Part shown: positions 34,470-42,721 of the stretch, piece by piece
How the letters are laid out: each line of letters begins with the position of its first letter
How positions within the stretch are numbered: position 1 is the stretch's first letter
Assembly (NCBI GenBank): GCA_003153935.1
Contig: PMCA01000009.1
Span: 1-50,981 of the forward strand
Source of the DNA: Elusimicrobiota bacterium
Lineage (GTDB): Bacteria > CAYTYR01 > UBA6262
Reading direction: 5' to 3'
DNA: 50,981 bases
Notes under the pieces: model-generated
Told to the model about the DNA's origin: nothing
The model's database searches: none
Seen by the model: only the letters and a program-made list of their open reading frames with translations
Program-made: the position numbers and the translations under genes

Positions 34470-34529
34470 AATTAGGTCAAGAAAAAGGGGAATTGGACAA
34501 TTTACTTTTTACTCACAAGAGCCTAAAAT
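34470..34529 (+). promoter_or_regulatory. Direct-repeat promoter, site F (msrAB)
   Basis: GTCAAG at 34476-34481, 14 bases containing AAAAAGGGG, GACAAT at 34496-34501, 22 bases, TAAAAT at 34524-34529. One base differs from GTCAAT. The spacing is identical to sites A to D, which makes chance unlikely. Transcription is predicted from about 34536, giving a 25-base leader with GCAGGAG before the GTG start. Confidence 0.6.
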
Positions 34530-34560
34530 TTAACATATAGCATAAGAGCAGGAGATTCTG

Positions 34561-35604
34561 GTGAAGCAATTTAAAATAATCATAATGATCAGCGCCCTTG
34601 CTTTATGGGCCGGTACGATGATGGGTAGTGCTCAGGATACGGGAGGTAAGAAGAAAATGGAATTGGCGACATTCGCCGGCGGTTGTTTTTGGTGCATGCA
34701 GCCGGTATTTGTAAATCATCCCGGGGTCAGCGGCGCGGTAGTGGGTTATACCGGCGGACAAACTAAGAACCCTACCTACGAAGAGGTATCTTCCGGTACC
34801 ACCGGACATGTGGAAGCGATCCAGATAACTTTTGACCCCGCCATAGTCACTTACCAGAAACTACTGGATATTTTCTGGCGGGAGATAAATCCCACTGATG
34901 AGGGTGGGCAGTTTGTGGACCGGGGGACGCAATACAAACCGATGATCTTCTACCATAGCGAAGAACAGAAGAAAATAGCTGAGGAGTCTGAAACTATGTT
35001 GAAGAAGTCCGGAGTGTTTGCGCAGCCGGTCATGGTGAAAATAGTGAAAGCGTCGGAATTCTATCCGGCGGAAGAGTACCACCAGCTGTACTTTAAAAAG
35101 AACCCGATTAGGTATAATCTTTACAAGATGAACTCGGGGCGGGAGCAATTTCTGAAAAAGACCTGGACCGGGAAGAATGTGGACACGGAATTAAAAAAGA
35201 AACTCACCCCGGAACAGTACAATGTGACCCAGCAATGCGGCACGGAGCCGGCTTTTAACAATGAATACTGGAACAACCATAAGGAAGGGATCTATGTGGA
35301 CATAGTTACCGGTGAACCGCTCTTCAGTTCTACCGATAAGTATGACTCCGGCACCGGCTGGCCCAGCTTTACCAAGCCGTTGGAACCGCAGAATGTGGTG
35401 GAAAAAGAAGATAAGAGCCTGTTCATGACCCGGACCGAGGTGAAAAGCAAGAACGGCGATTCACATCTCGGGCATGTTTTCCCGGATGGGCCAAAGCCAA
35501 CCGGGCAGCGTTTTTGCATCAATTCCGCCGCCCTGCGTTTCATCCCTAAAGAAGACTTGGAAAAGGAAGGATACGGACAGTACCTGAAACTGTTTAAAAA
35601 ATGA
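34561..35604 (+). CDS. msrAB: Exported fused methionine sulfoxide reductase A and B
   Basis: A 347-residue two-domain repair enzyme. A signal peptide (about 24 residues) is followed by MsrA with G-G-C42-F-W-C45 and then MsrB, whose tail has the G-D-S-H-L-G-H-V-F segment and catalytic Cys319 in R-F-C-I-N. MsrA reduces S- and MsrB R-methionine sulfoxide in damaged proteins, here on the periplasmic side. The domain order A then B matches known fusions. GTG start behind GCAGGAG. Its ATGA end overlaps the start of the phosphoribosyltransferase gene. The site-F promoter suggests stress induction. Confidence 0.93.
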   Translation: MKQFKIIIMISALALWAGTMMGSAQDTGGKKKMELATFAGGCFWCMQPVFVNHPGVSGAVVGYTGGQTKNPTYEEVSSGTTGHVEAIQITFDPAIVTYQKLLDIFWREINPTDEGGQFVDRGTQYKPMIFYHSEEQKKIAEESETMLKKSGVFAQPVMVKIVKASEFYPAEEYHQLYFKKNPIRYNLYKMNSGREQFLKKTWTGKNVDTELKKKLTPEQYNVTQQCGTEPAFNNEYWNNHKEGIYVDIVTGEPLFSSTDKYDSGTGWPSFTKPLEPQNVVEKEDKSLFMTRTEVKSKNGDSHLGHVFPDGPKPTGQRFCINSAALRFIPKEDLEKEGYGQYLKLFKK

Positions 35605-36302
35605 GAAGCGGATTAATGAGTAAAATACGGATAATATCACAAAGTGACGAACCTTTTGCTGACCGCGTAGAGGCGGGCAGGCTTTTAGCTAAAGAGCTTG
35701 ATGACCTGCGCAACAAGAGAGCCGTGGTACTGGGTATACCTCGCGGGGGCCTGGTAGTGGCGCATGTATTGGCTAATAACTTAAATGGTTATCTGGACAT
35801 AGTGCTATCCCGCAAGTTGGGCGCTCCCGGCAATCCCGAGCTGGCTATCGGCGCCATCAGTGAAGAGGGCAAAATATTCTTGAATGATGAAGTGGTTTTA
35901 ATGACGGGCACACAGAAAGAGTATATCCAGAGGGAAAAGAAGCTCCAATTGGAAGAGATGTCCGAACGGGCCAAAATTTACCGGAAAGTGCGCGCCAAAG
36001 TATCACTGCAGAATAAAGACGTTATTATAACCGATGACGGTATCGCCACCGGGGCTACCATGCGGGCGGCGGTATTGACGGCGCGGCAGGAAAATCCGAA
36101 GAGATTGGTAGTAGCACTCCCAGTAGGAGCGGAGGACAGCGTACGGGGACTGGGTGAATATTGCGATGAGATAGTGGTTCTGCGCGCCCCCAGCGTCTTA
36201 ATGTACATAGGCGATTTTTATCTAGATTCTAAACAGACCACGGATGAAGAAGTAATAGAGATACTGAAGGAAGCCAGCTTAAAACAGGATACGATTTACT
36301 AA
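35601..36302 (+). CDS. Phosphoribosyltransferase-like protein
   Basis: A 233-residue protein of the PRTase (ComF/HPRT-like) fold. The PRPP-binding motif [13 protein letters not shown] lies at 141-153, preceded by R-x-A-K and followed by a helix. Members of this small group, often annotated as putative phosphoribosyltransferase, are also found next to erythromycin-esterase or dienelactone-hydrolase genes; no such neighbour is here. The ATG overlaps the msrAB stop (ATGA), so translation is coupled and expression would follow the stress promoter. An alternative ATG lies at 35616. Substrate unknown. Confidence 0.8.
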   Translation: MRSGLMSKIRIISQSDEPFADRVEAGRLLAKELDDLRNKRAVVLGIPRGGLVVAHVLANNLNGYLDIVLSRKLGAPGNPELAIGAISEEGKIFLNDEVVLMTGTQKEYIQREKKLQLEEMSERAKIYRKVRAKVSLQNKDVIITDDGIATGATMRAAVLTARQENPKRLVVALPVGAEDSVRGLGEYCDEIVVLRAPSVLMYIGDFYLDSKQTTDEEVIEILKEASLKQDTIY

Positions 36303-36351
36303 TCTTGCTAAAATATTGTAAAATATCTCTAAACGAAGGGGGGTGAATGAG

Positions 36352-36852
36352 ATGAAGAAAATGATAAGTATGTTCTTGGTTTTAAGTTTGCTGGCTATTT
36401 CGTTAACTGGTTGTTACGGTTCTTTCCAATTGACCAGGAATCTGTGGAAATGGAACGGCACTGTTGGCGAGAAATGGACCAATGAGTTGGTATTTTTAGT
36501 CTTAAATATCGTCCCGGTTTATGCCGTGGCAACTTTGGTGGATGGTATCGTTATCAATTCGGTTGAGTTCTGGACCGGGAAGAACCCGGTTACCGCTGAT
36601 AAAGGCCGGACCATTAAAGTAGTCTCAGCCCGGGATCAACAGGCAGTTCTGGCTTTCTATAAGGATAACAGGATGAAAATGGACCTGTTCCGCGGTAATC
36701 AGCCGGTGCAGACCTTGTATTTTGAAAAGGATAGCGCGGGTAACGCCATAGCCAAAGACAAGAGTGGAGCGGTGTTAATGACCGCTAAAACCCTGAACGA
36801 TGGCAGTATGGTCCTTCTGGACAGCGCCAATCGCGAGATAGCTCATAAGTAA
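36352..36852 (+). CDS. DUF3332-like lipoprotein
   Basis: A 166-residue lipoprotein: L-T-G-C lipobox with Cys21. The sequence C-Y-G-S-F-Q-L-T-R, N-E-L-V-F-L-V-L-N-I-V-P-V-Y and V-E-F-W-T-G-K-N-P-V is the characteristic core of DUF3332. It includes a hydrophobic helix near residues 48-70 and a beta-rich C-terminal half. Function unknown; it is a periplasmic-side lipoprotein found across Gram-negatives. The ATG at 36352 follows GGGGGGTG; a GTG at 36343 overlaps that site. It stands alone, with a strong hairpin between it and rlmN. Confidence 0.82.
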   Translation: MKKMISMFLVLSLLAISLTGCYGSFQLTRNLWKWNGTVGEKWTNELVFLVLNIVPVYAVATLVDGIVINSVEFWTGKNPVTADKGRTIKVVSARDQQAVLAFYKDNRMKMDLFRGNQPVQTLYFEKDSAGNAIAKDKSGAVLMTAKTLNDGSMVLLDSANREIAHK

Positions 36853-36876
36853 GGGCTAACCAGGAAGTTATTGTTA

Positions 36877-36914
36877 ACAAGGTGGTGCCTAAAAGCACCA
36901 CCTTGTGCTATAAT
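36877..36914 (+). promoter_or_regulatory. Perfect 12-bp inverted repeat plus extended -10 before rlmN
   Basis: ACAAGGTGGTGC and GCACCACCTTGT (36877-36888 and 36895-36906) pair perfectly around a 6-base loop. The right arm runs straight into TGCTATAAT (36906-36914), a TGn-extended -10. There is no T-run, so it is not a plain terminator. It could end the DUF3332 transcript or be an operator controlling rlmN. Confidence 0.65.
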
Positions 36915-36920
36915 AGTATT

Positions 36921-37946
36921 ATGATCTCGGAAATAAAGGATTTTAACCTGGAGGAATTAAAGAAGGAATTGGCCCGGCGGGGCATCCCGGAATTCCGCGC
37001 CAGCCAGGTCTTCCATTGGCTATATAAGCAGCAGGTAGCCAGTTTCTGGGAGATGAATAACCTCCCCCGGGACATGATCAAACTGCTGGAGGAAAATTAT
37101 TCCCTGAGCGCTGTTACCACGGCGCAGGAATTTATATCCAAGGACGACTCCAGGAAATACCTGCTGAAACTAAAAGACGGCAACCAGATCGAGACGGTTT
37201 TGATTCCCAATCCTGACCGCCAGACGGTCTGCCTGTCCACACAGGTAGGGTGCAAGTTTTGCTGCCGGATGTGCGCCAGCGGTTTGAAGAAATTCGTGCG
37301 CAACCTGACGGCGGCGGAGATATTAGAACAATTGCTGTATGCGCAGAAAAAAGCCGGGTCCCGGATCACCAATATCGTTTTTATGGGTATGGGAGAGCCG
37401 CTGGAGAATTTCGACCAGGTGATAAAAGCCATCAGGGTTATCAATAGTTCGGAAGGTCCGGAAATAGCGGCGCGCAAGATCACCATTTCCACCGCCGGAT
37501 TCATTCCCGGCATCAAGAAGATTGCGGAAATCGAGCTGCAGTTGAATCTCTCCGTCTCCCTGCATGCTACCACTGATGAGCTGAGGAACGAGCTGATGCC
37601 GATAAATAAGACTTATCCTATCCGCGACCTGGTAGCCGCCTGCCAGAACTACTTCCAAAAGACCAAACGTATCGTAACTATAGAATATGTCCTGCTTAAA
37701 GGGAAAAATGACGCGGTGGATGACGCCAGGCGACTGGCGGGGATAGTCAAGGCGTTGAAAGGCAAGGTTAACCTGATACCCTTCAACCCGTATACCGAAT
37801 TGAAACTGGAGCCGACGGCCAGAGAGGATATGGAGAGGTTTAAATACTGGCTGGAACGGGACCAGGTACCGGTGACGATCAGGGATTCACGGGGATCTGA
37901 TATAATGGCCGCCTGCGGGCAGCTGCTGGGCAAAGCGGGTCAGTGA
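36921..37946 (+). CDS. rlmN: Dual-specificity RNA methyltransferase RlmN
   Basis: A 341-residue radical-SAM enzyme that methylates C2 of adenosine in 23S rRNA and in some tRNAs. The cluster motif C-x3-C-x2-C is at Cys111, Cys115 and Cys118, within S-T-Q-V-G-C-K-F-C. The G-M-G-E-P motif, conserved N-R-N-L-type segments and C-terminal Cys332 (A-A-C-G-Q-L), equivalent to the methyl-carrying Cys of E. coli RlmN, are present. The ATG at 36921 lies only six bases after the TATAAT box with no ribosome binding site, so the mRNA is leaderless. An in-frame upstream codon at 36882 falls before the promoter. The last two codons and the stop lie in the structured repeat at 37940-38143. Confidence 0.93.
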   Translation: MISEIKDFNLEELKKELARRGIPEFRASQVFHWLYKQQVASFWEMNNLPRDMIKLLEENYSLSAVTTAQEFISKDDSRKYLLKLKDGNQIETVLIPNPDRQTVCLSTQVGCKFCCRMCASGLKKFVRNLTAAEILEQLLYAQKKAGSRITNIVFMGMGEPLENFDQVIKAIRVINSSEGPEIAARKITISTAGFIPGIKKIAEIELQLNLSVSLHATTDELRNELMPINKTYPIRDLVAACQNYFQKTKRIVTIEYVLLKGKNDAVDDARRLAGIVKALKGKVNLIPFNPYTELKLEPTAREDMERFKYWLERDQVPVTIRDSRGSDIMAACGQLLGKAGQ

Positions 37947-38143
37947 ACTGTTATTTTTTCTTGCGCAGACTCTTTTTAACGCCAAAGGTCATCGTCTTTT
38001 CGGTGGCTGCGGAACTCGCGACCCTGCGGAGCAGGGATCGCTCAAACATCCTCGCCACCCGCTTTAGATGCGGGTGTCCCGAAAAGTCTCAGCTGCTTTG
38101 GCTAAATCGCTGCGTCTGCGAAAAAACAACCAGTTCCCTGAAT
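37940..38143 (+). repeat. Structured dispersed repeat, copy 2
   Basis: About 204 bp, over 90% identical to 2982-3188 by eye. Left arm TCAGTGAACTG and right arm CAGTTCCCTGAA pair at the ends; the inner stems (CGCAGAC/GTCTGCG, GCCAAAG/CTTTGGC, CTTTTCGG/CCGAAAAG, CCCTGC/GCAGGG, CACCCGC/GCGGGTG) are all intact. The left end contains the TGA of rlmN. A short region from 38144 to 38210 contains TTGACA at about 38170 and a ribosome binding site for the following gene. Confidence 0.85.
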
Positions 38144-38210
38144 TAACGGTTAGCGGGGGTGGCGCATGGTTGACAGGACCCGCGCGGCGTGATATTGAGG
38201 AAGGTATTTA

Positions 38211-38855
38211 GTGAAATATAAGATGGTAGTGTTTGATATGGATGGGACGTTGACGCGGCATGTGAGCTCGTGGCAGCTGGTGCATGAGAAGCTGGGCCTG
38301 TGGGATGACGACGCCAGCCGGTACCAGGAACAATTCCTGAAGGGAAAGATAAGTTACAAAAAGTTCTGTGAACTGGACGCGATCCGCTGGCAAGGGATCC
38401 CGGTTAAAAAGGTAGAAAAAATATTACACGCTATCAAATATACCAGGAATGCTGTTAAGGCTACTCGGCAATTGCAAGCACTGGGGTTGAAACTGGCGAT
38501 CATTTCAACCGGGCTCGATATTCTGGCGAATAAGGTCAAAAAGGAATTAGGGATAGACTATTGTGTATCCAATAAACTGTTCGTTCACAGGGGTAAACTT
38601 ACCGGGAAGGTAAAAATTGCAGTAAGCCACGGCGAAAAAGGGAAGATGTTCAGGAAACTGGTAAAGCAGGCCGGGATAATGCCCCAGGAAGCGATATTCG
38701 TGGGTGACAGCGCCACCGATGTCCCGGCGGCCAGAGCCGCGGGCTACGCGATAGCCTTCAATACCGCCAACCGGGAACTGGAACGGATCGCCGACCATGT
38801 TTGTAAAACCGGGGATTTCAGGGAAGTGTTGTCCGTCATAAAGAGTAAGATATAA
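38211..38855 (+). CDS. HAD-superfamily phosphatase (phosphoserine-phosphatase-like)
   Basis: A 214-residue soluble HAD-IB-type phosphatase. The nucleophile motif D9-M-D11-G-T-L-T starts the domain, motif II is I-S-T-G-L-D near 100, and the acidic motif is V-G-D-S-A-T-D-V-P with A-A-R-A-A-G after it. A helical cap insert between motifs I and II is typical of phosphoserine phosphatase relatives. The substrate is a small phosphate ester, possibly phosphoserine, but specificity cannot be read. GTG start with GAGGAAGG upstream. A TTGACA at about 38170 with a weak -10 may be its own promoter. Confidence 0.82.
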   Translation: MKYKMVVFDMDGTLTRHVSSWQLVHEKLGLWDDDASRYQEQFLKGKISYKKFCELDAIRWQGIPVKKVEKILHAIKYTRNAVKATRQLQALGLKLAIISTGLDILANKVKKELGIDYCVSNKLFVHRGKLTGKVKIAVSHGEKGKMFRKLVKQAGIMPQEAIFVGDSATDVPAARAAGYAIAFNTANRELERIADHVCKTGDFREVLSVIKSKI

Positions 38856-38875
38856 ATTTAAGACCGGGAGAACCG

Positions 38876-39658
38876 ATGACGAAGTTAGGTTGCGTAAAGG
38901 ACGGATTCGATGACCGGGATTATCTGATGCGGGCGTATTTGCCGGTGGTCAAACTGCCCAAGAAAGTGGACTATACCGGCAAAATGTCCCCGGTGCGGGA
39001 CCAGGGGGATGAAGGCACGTGCGTGGGATTTGCCACTACCGCGGGTATGAAGGAATACCAGGAAAAACAGGACTATGAAAAATTGGTGCTCCTGTCACCC
39101 AGGTTTTTATATAACGAATGCAAGAAAATAGACGGCCTGCCGGGAGAAGAGGGCACGACCATCCGGACGGCGATGAAGGTGCTGAAAAAGGCCGGGGTTT
39201 GCCAGGAAAAGTTCTGGCCTTATAAGCCGCACCAGAAAGATAAACCCAAACCGGGCGCGGGTACGAACGCCGCTAAATTCCGGGTGCTGACATTCGCCCG
39301 TATATTGAACCTGGCGGAGCTGAAGATGAACCTGGCTAACAAAGGGCCCTGCGTGATGGGTATCCAGGTGTTCCAGGGTATGATGGACACCAAAACCGGT
39401 GTAGTGCCACTGCCCAGGAGCGGGGAATCTCCGTTAGGCGGTCACGCCATCTGCCCGGTTGGATATGACGATAGCAGCAAATCTATCAAGTTCAAGAATT
39501 CCTGGACAGCAGAATGGGGCGACCAGGGTTACGGCTATTTGCCTTACGCCTATATCGAGAAATATATGATGGATGCCTGGAGCACGGTGGATATCGAAGA
39601 TCCTAATCCACTGACCCTGGCCAGTATACTGAAAACCATCAAAGAAGCGGTGGTTTAA
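38876..39658 (+). CDS. Papain-like (C1) cysteine protease
   Basis: A 260-residue C1 peptidase without a signal peptide. Catalytic residues: oxyanion Gln43 and Cys49 in D-Q-G-x-E-G-T-C-V-G-F-A, His190 in G-G-H-A-I, and Asn208 in F-K-N-S-W. These have the normal papain spacing, and W-G-D-Q-G-Y-G follows. The N-terminal D-D-R-D-Y lead resembles that of other bacterial C1 members. It probably cleaves proteins in the cytoplasm, or is exported by another route. It starts the tightly packed operon 38.9-44.1 kb; only two bases separate it from the epimerase gene, and the preceding HAD gene ends 20 bases upstream. Confidence 0.88.
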   Translation: MTKLGCVKDGFDDRDYLMRAYLPVVKLPKKVDYTGKMSPVRDQGDEGTCVGFATTAGMKEYQEKQDYEKLVLLSPRFLYNECKKIDGLPGEEGTTIRTAMKVLKKAGVCQEKFWPYKPHQKDKPKPGAGTNAAKFRVLTFARILNLAELKMNLANKGPCVMGIQVFQGMMDTKTGVVPLPRSGESPLGGHAICPVGYDDSSKSIKFKNSWTAEWGDQGYGYLPYAYIEKYMMDAWSTVDIEDPNPLTLASILKTIKEAVV

Positions 39659-39660
39659 TT

Positions 39661-40650
39661 ATGAAACCAGGGAAAAGAGCCTTGATCACCGGCGGCGCGG
39701 GATTCATCGGTTCCCATCTGGCCGAGGAGCTTCTGGCGGGCGGCTTTAAGGTAACGGTGATCGATAACCTAAGCACCGGCTGCCGGGAAAACATCGGGCA
39801 CCTGCTAAAGAATAAAAATTTCCGTTTTCATAAAAATACGATCATGAATGAGCGGTTAATGAGCCGCCTGATCCGGGACTGCGATATAGTCTATCACCTG
39901 GCAGCGGCTGTCGGCGTTAAGTATATATTAGACCATCCGCTGGATTCCATCCTGACCAATGTGCAAGGGACCGAGGTCGTTTTGCGGCTGGCGGATAAAT
40001 TTCACCGGAAGGTTTTGCTCGCTTCCACTTCGGAGATCTACGGGAAGGACCTGAGTTCCGCCAGCAGTGAAGACGATGACCGCACCCTGGGACCGACCAG
40101 TATCGGCCGCTGGAGTTATTCGGATTCGAAGGCCATAGACGAGTTCCTGGCGCTGGCCTACGCTAAAGAGAGAAAATTACGGGTAGTGATCGTACGAATG
40201 TTCAATACGGTTGGGCCGCGGCAGGTGGGGAGTTATGGTATGGTCCTGCCCAGGTTCGTCCAAAGCGCCCTGGCGGGCAAACCCATAACCGTTTATAGCG
40301 ACGGGCTGCAGGCGAGGTCATTTACTTATGTAAAAGACGCCGTTTGGGCGATAGTAGGGCTGAGCTTGCACAAAAAAGCCGAGGGCGGGGTTTTCAATGT
40401 CGGCAGCGACCAGGCGGTGAGCATCAAGGACCTGGCGATCAGGATCAAGACCCGGAGCGGGTCTCGTTCCAAAATAGTCTTTATACCCTACGCCAAGGCT
40501 TTTGGCAAAAGGGCGGCGGATTTCGAGGATATGGGATGCCGCATACCAGATATTTCCCGGGTCAGGAAGCTGTTGAATTACCGGCCGCATTTTGACCTGG
40601 ATATGATGATAGACGAAACCTTAGATCATTTTAAAGGGAAAAGAAAATGA
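39661..40650 (+). CDS. NAD-dependent sugar-nucleotide epimerase/dehydratase (SDR)
   Basis: A 329-residue extended SDR enzyme: the NAD-binding motif GGAGFIGSHL at 11-20, the catalytic pair Tyr153 and Lys157 in Y-S-D-S-K, and Ser123/Thr near T-S-E-I-Y. It converts UDP- or GDP-sugars (for instance UDP-glucuronate decarboxylation or UDP-galactose epimerisation), supplying precursors for a polysaccharide. Its neighbours are a YaiO barrel, a HEAT protein and a GT2 synthase, which fits this. Only two bases separate its ATG from the protease stop. Its own ATGA stop overlaps the YaiO gene. Specificity cannot be read. Confidence 0.88.
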   Translation: MKPGKRALITGGAGFIGSHLAEELLAGGFKVTVIDNLSTGCRENIGHLLKNKNFRFHKNTIMNERLMSRLIRDCDIVYHLAAAVGVKYILDHPLDSILTNVQGTEVVLRLADKFHRKVLLASTSEIYGKDLSSASSEDDDRTLGPTSIGRWSYSDSKAIDEFLALAYAKERKLRVVIVRMFNTVGPRQVGSYGMVLPRFVQSALAGKPITVYSDGLQARSFTYVKDAVWAIVGLSLHKKAEGGVFNVGSDQAVSIKDLAIRIKTRSGSRSKIVFIPYAKAFGKRAADFEDMGCRIPDISRVRKLLNYRPHFDLDMMIDETLDHFKGKRK

Positions 40651-41459
40651 GAACAAAAGGTTATTTATTTTTGGCGCTGTTGCTAATGTTATCCGGCCGG
40701 CCGGACCGCGCTGGGGCGGAATCGCCGCTGGAACAGCAGATGAAAGAACGGAAGTATAATTTCCAGAATTTATATTTCAGCAATTATTACGAATATGGGC
40801 GGGTGACGCTGGGCGAGCGCAACGGCCTGTGGCGAACTTTTACCAATGATGTGGGATACCGCTTGAATAATATTTTTGCGCCTTACCTGGAAGCAGTGGC
40901 ACTGGACCGTTTCGGCGAGCAGGATTACACGCTGGCGGCCGGTTCTTACCTGGACCTGGGAGCAGCCGGTTCCGCGCAAGTGGAGGCGGGCTGGGGGATC
41001 AACCGGGATTACGTTTATCGCTGGCAAGCCCGGGGAGAATATGAACATAAGCTCATTAATAACTGGGCTGGCGCGCTCGGTTACCGCTATCTCGATTACG
41101 CGGCCGGGAAAGTTAATATTATTTCTCCGGGATTGATCTATTATTTTGGCGACAATTACCTGGAAGGTTATTATAACCTGGCTCATACAGCCGGCAGGGG
41201 TAACGCCCAATCAGGAGTACTAAAAGCTAACGTGTCAGTGAACAAGTACCTCAGCGCCTGGCTGGGCGCCGCCCTGGGAGAGCGTCTTTATGATATTTAT
41301 GAGCTGCCAGCGGCGGAGCAAAAGGGATATATAATATTTTACGGAGTTGAATTTGGGTTAAGCAAGGGACTGAGCCTGAAGATCGGGTCATCCTATTCCC
41401 AGGAAAGGCCTAATTTCGTGAACCGGAGCCTGGATGCCGGTATGACGATAAAATTCTAA
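40647..41459 (+). CDS. YaiO-family outer-membrane beta-barrel protein
   Basis: A 270-residue exported protein with a signal peptide (cleavage near residue 25, after A-G-A). A transmembrane beta-barrel domain fills the rest. It shows the alternating pattern ending in Phe at the C-terminus (M-T-I-K-F) required by the BAM machinery, plus aromatic girdles. The strands (F-S-N-Y-Y-E-Y-G-R-V-T-L, G-A-L-G-Y-R-Y-L) match the YaiO family of barrels in polysaccharide secretion. In the family it is next to GT2 and HEAT or TPR proteins, as here. ATGA overlap with the epimerase and one base shared with the HEAT gene. Confidence 0.8.
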   Translation: MRTKGYLFLALLLMLSGRPDRAGAESPLEQQMKERKYNFQNLYFSNYYEYGRVTLGERNGLWRTFTNDVGYRLNNIFAPYLEAVALDRFGEQDYTLAAGSYLDLGAAGSAQVEAGWGINRDYVYRWQARGEYEHKLINNWAGALGYRYLDYAAGKVNIISPGLIYYFGDNYLEGYYNLAHTAGRGNAQSGVLKANVSVNKYLSAWLGAALGERLYDIYELPAAEQKGYIIFYGVEFGLSKGLSLKIGSSYSQERPNFVNRSLDAGMTIKF

Positions 41460-42721
41460 TGTTCAATAACCTGACCGAGCTGATCATAAAAGCGGACAAG
41501 ATATTATTCGTGGCTGCCGTAGCGCTGGCGCTGGCTACGATCATTTTCGCGGCGGCCAGGGAATCGGTGGTCCGGAGACGGGTCTTGAACCTGGAGAAGA
41601 TCAAAAAAAACCTGCAGCGCATGGTACGCGCCGATCGGGAGAAGATAGAAGAAACCATTCCCGTATTCGTCGATGAATTTTCGCCGCAGCAGTTCAGTCT
41701 CCTGTCAAAAGAAGACTACCTGAAACTTTCTCCGGGCCTGGAACAAGAGATCAAGGACAATTTTATAAGTTCCGGTAAACTGGAGGCGGTTGAGCAAATG
41801 GCGCATAAGGGCCGGGATAAATGGGACCGCGTTGAAGCCTTGATAACGTTGGGATACATCAACAGTCCGGCCACCCTGGGGATCTTGCAAAGGTCATTGC
41901 TGGACCGAGATGAAGATATAAACTATTTTGCCCTGCAGGCGCTGGGCCAGTTAAAAAGCCAGGAAGCCGCCAAGGTTATGCTCGATTTCCTGGCGAAGAA
42001 CCCGCACCGGGGCTACGGCATAGCCTTATTGTTGGAAGCGTTTCCGGCCACGATCAGCGCTGAATTATATGAAGCCGCCGCGAGCCAGTACGGGGTGGTT
42101 CGTTACTGGGCGGTTAAGCTGATCGGCAAATTTAAGGCCCGGGACTATCTACCCCGGATCGAGGGACTGACCGCTGATAGTAACTCGGATGTGCGCGCGG
42201 CCGCTTGCGAATGCCTCGGCTTGCTGGAGGATAAGGAAGCCGGCGCGGTCATAAAGACCTGCCTTAAGGATAAGCTCTGGTTTGTGCGCATGCATGCCGT
42301 CAGGGCTTTAGACCTGATCATGGGCGCGACCGCTTTACCGGACGCGCTTCCTTTGATCGACGACCCGGCAGCCAAGGTCAGGGAGGGCGTTAAAAATATC
42401 CTGGCCCGGAACATCCAACAGGCCCTGCCCTATCTGGAAAAATATTTGTTTAGCCATGACCAGGCTGTCAGGAGATGCTGTGCGGAAGCGCTGGTGGACG
42501 CCGGGTATATTCCGGTCATCCTGAAGGATATCTTAAGCGAGGACCCCGATGTAGAGCAAAAGGCCATGCGCTTACTGGCGGGCTTAGTCAAGTCCAGGAT
42601 CTATTTCGGCTTGAAGAGGGCGCTGGAAGATCTTAGCGTGGAGGAAAAAAACCGGGTCCTCTTAATAGTAGCGGCGATGGACCAGGGTCTGGCTGAACGT
42701 ATCAAACAGGAGAACAAATGA
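41459..42721 (+). CDS. Membrane-anchored HEAT-repeat protein
   Basis: A 420-residue protein with one N-terminal transmembrane helix (about residues 13-32), a charged linker, then about ten HEAT-like repeats from residue 110 to the end. Their pattern is A-L-x-x-L-G x2 and V-R-x-x-A-x-x-x-L-G, for instance D-V-R-A-A-A-C-E-C-L-G-L-L near 240. HEAT arrays are scaffolds for protein contacts. Flanked by the YaiO barrel and the GT2 synthase, it may link the two membranes in a polysaccharide export machine. Its ATG overlaps the last base of the YaiO stop and its own stop overlaps the GT2 start (ATGA). That role is an inference. Confidence 0.8.
   Translation: MFNNLTELIIKADKILFVAAVALALATIIFAAARESVVRRRVLNLEKIKKNLQRMVRADREKIEETIPVFVDEFSPQQFSLLSKEDYLKLSPGLEQEIKDNFISSGKLEAVEQMAHKGRDKWDRVEALITLGYINSPATLGILQRSLLDRDEDINYFALQALGQLKSQEAAKVMLDFLAKNPHRGYGIALLLEAFPATISAELYEAAASQYGVVRYWAVKLIGKFKARDYLPRIEGLTADSNSDVRAAACECLGLLEDKEAGAVIKTCLKDKLWFVRMHAVRALDLIMGATALPDALPLIDDPAAKVREGVKNILARNIQQALPYLEKYLFSHDQAVRRCCAEALVDAGYIPVILKDILSEDPDVEQKAMRLLAGLVKSRIYFGLKRALEDLSVEEKNRVLLIVAAMDQGLAERIKQENK

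Noticed and set aside
37943-38146. A 67-residue frame spanning repeat copy 2
   Set aside because: The frame lies in structured repeat DNA, is not kept as a frame in copy 1 and has no ribosome binding site.
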